The notes below the pieces were generated by a model. It had not been told where the DNA came from. It saw only the letters and a program-made list of their open reading frames with translations, and made no database searches. Shown in pieces: positions 63,332 through 64,000 of a DNA stretch of 64,000 nt. The DNA comes from Alistipes sp. Lineage in GTDB: Bacteria; Bacteroidota; Bacteroidia; Bacteroidales; Rikenellaceae. Position 1 is the stretch's first letter, and every line of letters begins with the position of its first letter. Both the position numbers and the translations under genes were made by a program. The stretch is from contig JAFSDP010000020.1 in assembly GCA_017436185.1 (NCBI GenBank), forward strand, positions 1-64,000, in the 5' to 3' direction.

Positions 63332-64000
63332 ATGGGCGAATTCGAACTCATAGCAGCCATCCGCCACGCAGCGGCTACGCTCCCCGACAACACCTTCGAG
63401 GGTATCGGAGACGATTGCGCCGTGCTGCCCATCGGAGGCGATGAGGCGTTGGTCTTCACCACCGATGCACTCAACGAAGGCATCCATTTTCTGCGTACGG
63501 CCACCTCGCCCTTCGAGTTGGGACACAAGACGCTGGCGGTCAATTTAAGCGACGTGGCCTCGATGGGTGTTGCCCCCACGGGCGTGCTGCTTACGTTGGG
63601 GCTTCCTGCCGACCTACCCGAGGGGTGGAGCGAGGAGTTTATGGCCGGATTTCTTTCGCTTGCCAACCGTCATCAAGTGGCACTCATCGGTGGCGACACG
63701 ACCCGCTCGTTGAGTGGTATCACCCTCACCGTCACGGCCATAGGGCGTGGCCCGGTGGCCCATCTAAAGCGTCGTAGGGCGGCCTGCGTGGGCGACATCA
63801 TCTTCGTCAGTGGGCCTTTGGGAGGCTCGGCGGTGGGGCTGAACGATCTGCTGAACGGCCATCTTGACACCCCGATGGCCCGGCTGCATCGTTGTCCCGA
63901 GCCTGAAATCGAGGCAGGCATCTGGCTGGGCAGCCGAGGGGAGGTGCACGCAATGATGGATATTTCGGACGGAGTGGCTTCGGACATCGGCCACATCCTC
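63332..64000 (+). CDS. thiL: Thiamine-monophosphate kinase, N-terminal part
   Basis: The frame runs open from ATG 63332 to the window end, 223 codons of an expected 320-350. ThiL phosphorylates TMP to the cofactor thiamine diphosphate. The ATP- and Mg2+-binding residues appear in GIGDDCAVLP, FTTDALNEGIHF and LAVNLSDVASMG, with ALIGGDTTRS and SGPLGGSAVGL further on. It starts almost directly at its -7 box. Confidence 0.93.
   Translation, partial: MGEFELIAAIRHAAATLPDNTFEGIGDDCAVLPIGGDEALVFTTDALNEGIHFLRTATSPFELGHKTLAVNLSDVASMGVAPTGVLLTLGLPADLPEGWSEEFMAGFLSLANRHQVALIGGDTTRSLSGITLTVTAIGRGPVAHLKRRRAACVGDIIFVSGPLGGSAVGLNDLLNGHLDTPMARLHRCPEPEIEAGIWLGSRGEVHAMMDISDGVASDIGHIL

Overview
This window is a stretch of chromosome from a Bacteroidales bacterium. 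The nearest fit I can suggest is an Alistipes/Rikenellaceae-type gut organism, and that genus is an inference. The support is: many genes preceded by the Bacteroidetes -7 element TAnnTTTG, weak or absent Shine-Dalgarno sequences, DnaK with a C-terminal EEVK, fused gamma-alpha 2-oxoacid:ferredoxin oxidoreductase, class III FBPase, single-chain long PurL, DPP IV with the DWVYEEE motif, and fairly GC-rich coding sequence broken by AT-rich intergenic repeats.

Layout. 1-10030: the end of an unidentified gene, dnaK behind a sigma-54-like promoter, umuD/umuC, a GT9 glycosyltransferase with a DUF4254 partner, a glucosaminidase-LysM wall hydrolase, a conserved unknown and dipeptidyl peptidase IV. 10052-12100: a compact CRISPR locus flanked by two bidirectional terminators. 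It holds a 474-residue Cas12f-like (type V-F) nuclease with an intact RuvC triad and zinc finger, a structured tracrRNA candidate directly after its stop codon, and a five-repeat/four-spacer array, all in the same direction and with no cas1, cas2 or cas4. 12110-29186: housekeeping genes (exported-looking SOD, asd, PBP1A, a peptidase/propeller/barrel outer-membrane protein, a SUI1 factor, a DUF4435 protein, fbp, lysC, dapD, birA, gcvH, mdh, a membrane LytTR regulator and a small ExbB-like protein).

29403-51750, minus strand: a near-complete nucleotide biosynthesis region. The pyr part is pyrC-carA-carB-pyrK-pyrD-pyrF-(glutaredoxin-like)-pyrE-pyrB and covers all six steps to UMP. The pur part is purE-L-C-F-M-N-H-D-folD. 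Each part begins with an untranslated leader that ends in an intrinsic terminator just before the first gene, which suggests attenuation. CarA has lost its whole glutaminase catalytic triad, so carbamoyl phosphate is probably made from free ammonia. PyrB carries a fused PyrI-type zinc domain. 52277-64000: zupT, a Ca2+/Na+ exchanger, tatA/tatC, korA/korB, tRNA-Ala(GGC) next to a 60-bp duplication of its 3' end, galK with a GH51 arabinofuranosidase, a polysaccharide flippase, aroQ, and the start of thiL.

The most notable item is the minimal Cas12f locus at 10113-12047. Its tracrRNA can be drawn from sequence: a stem-loop whose loop pairs with the last five repeat bases, then an 11-bp anti-repeat. 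Secondary items are the pseudo-glutaminase CarA, the pur and pyr leader attenuators, a covarying hairpin family sitting exactly at the 3' ends of four genes, and the tRNA-end duplication.
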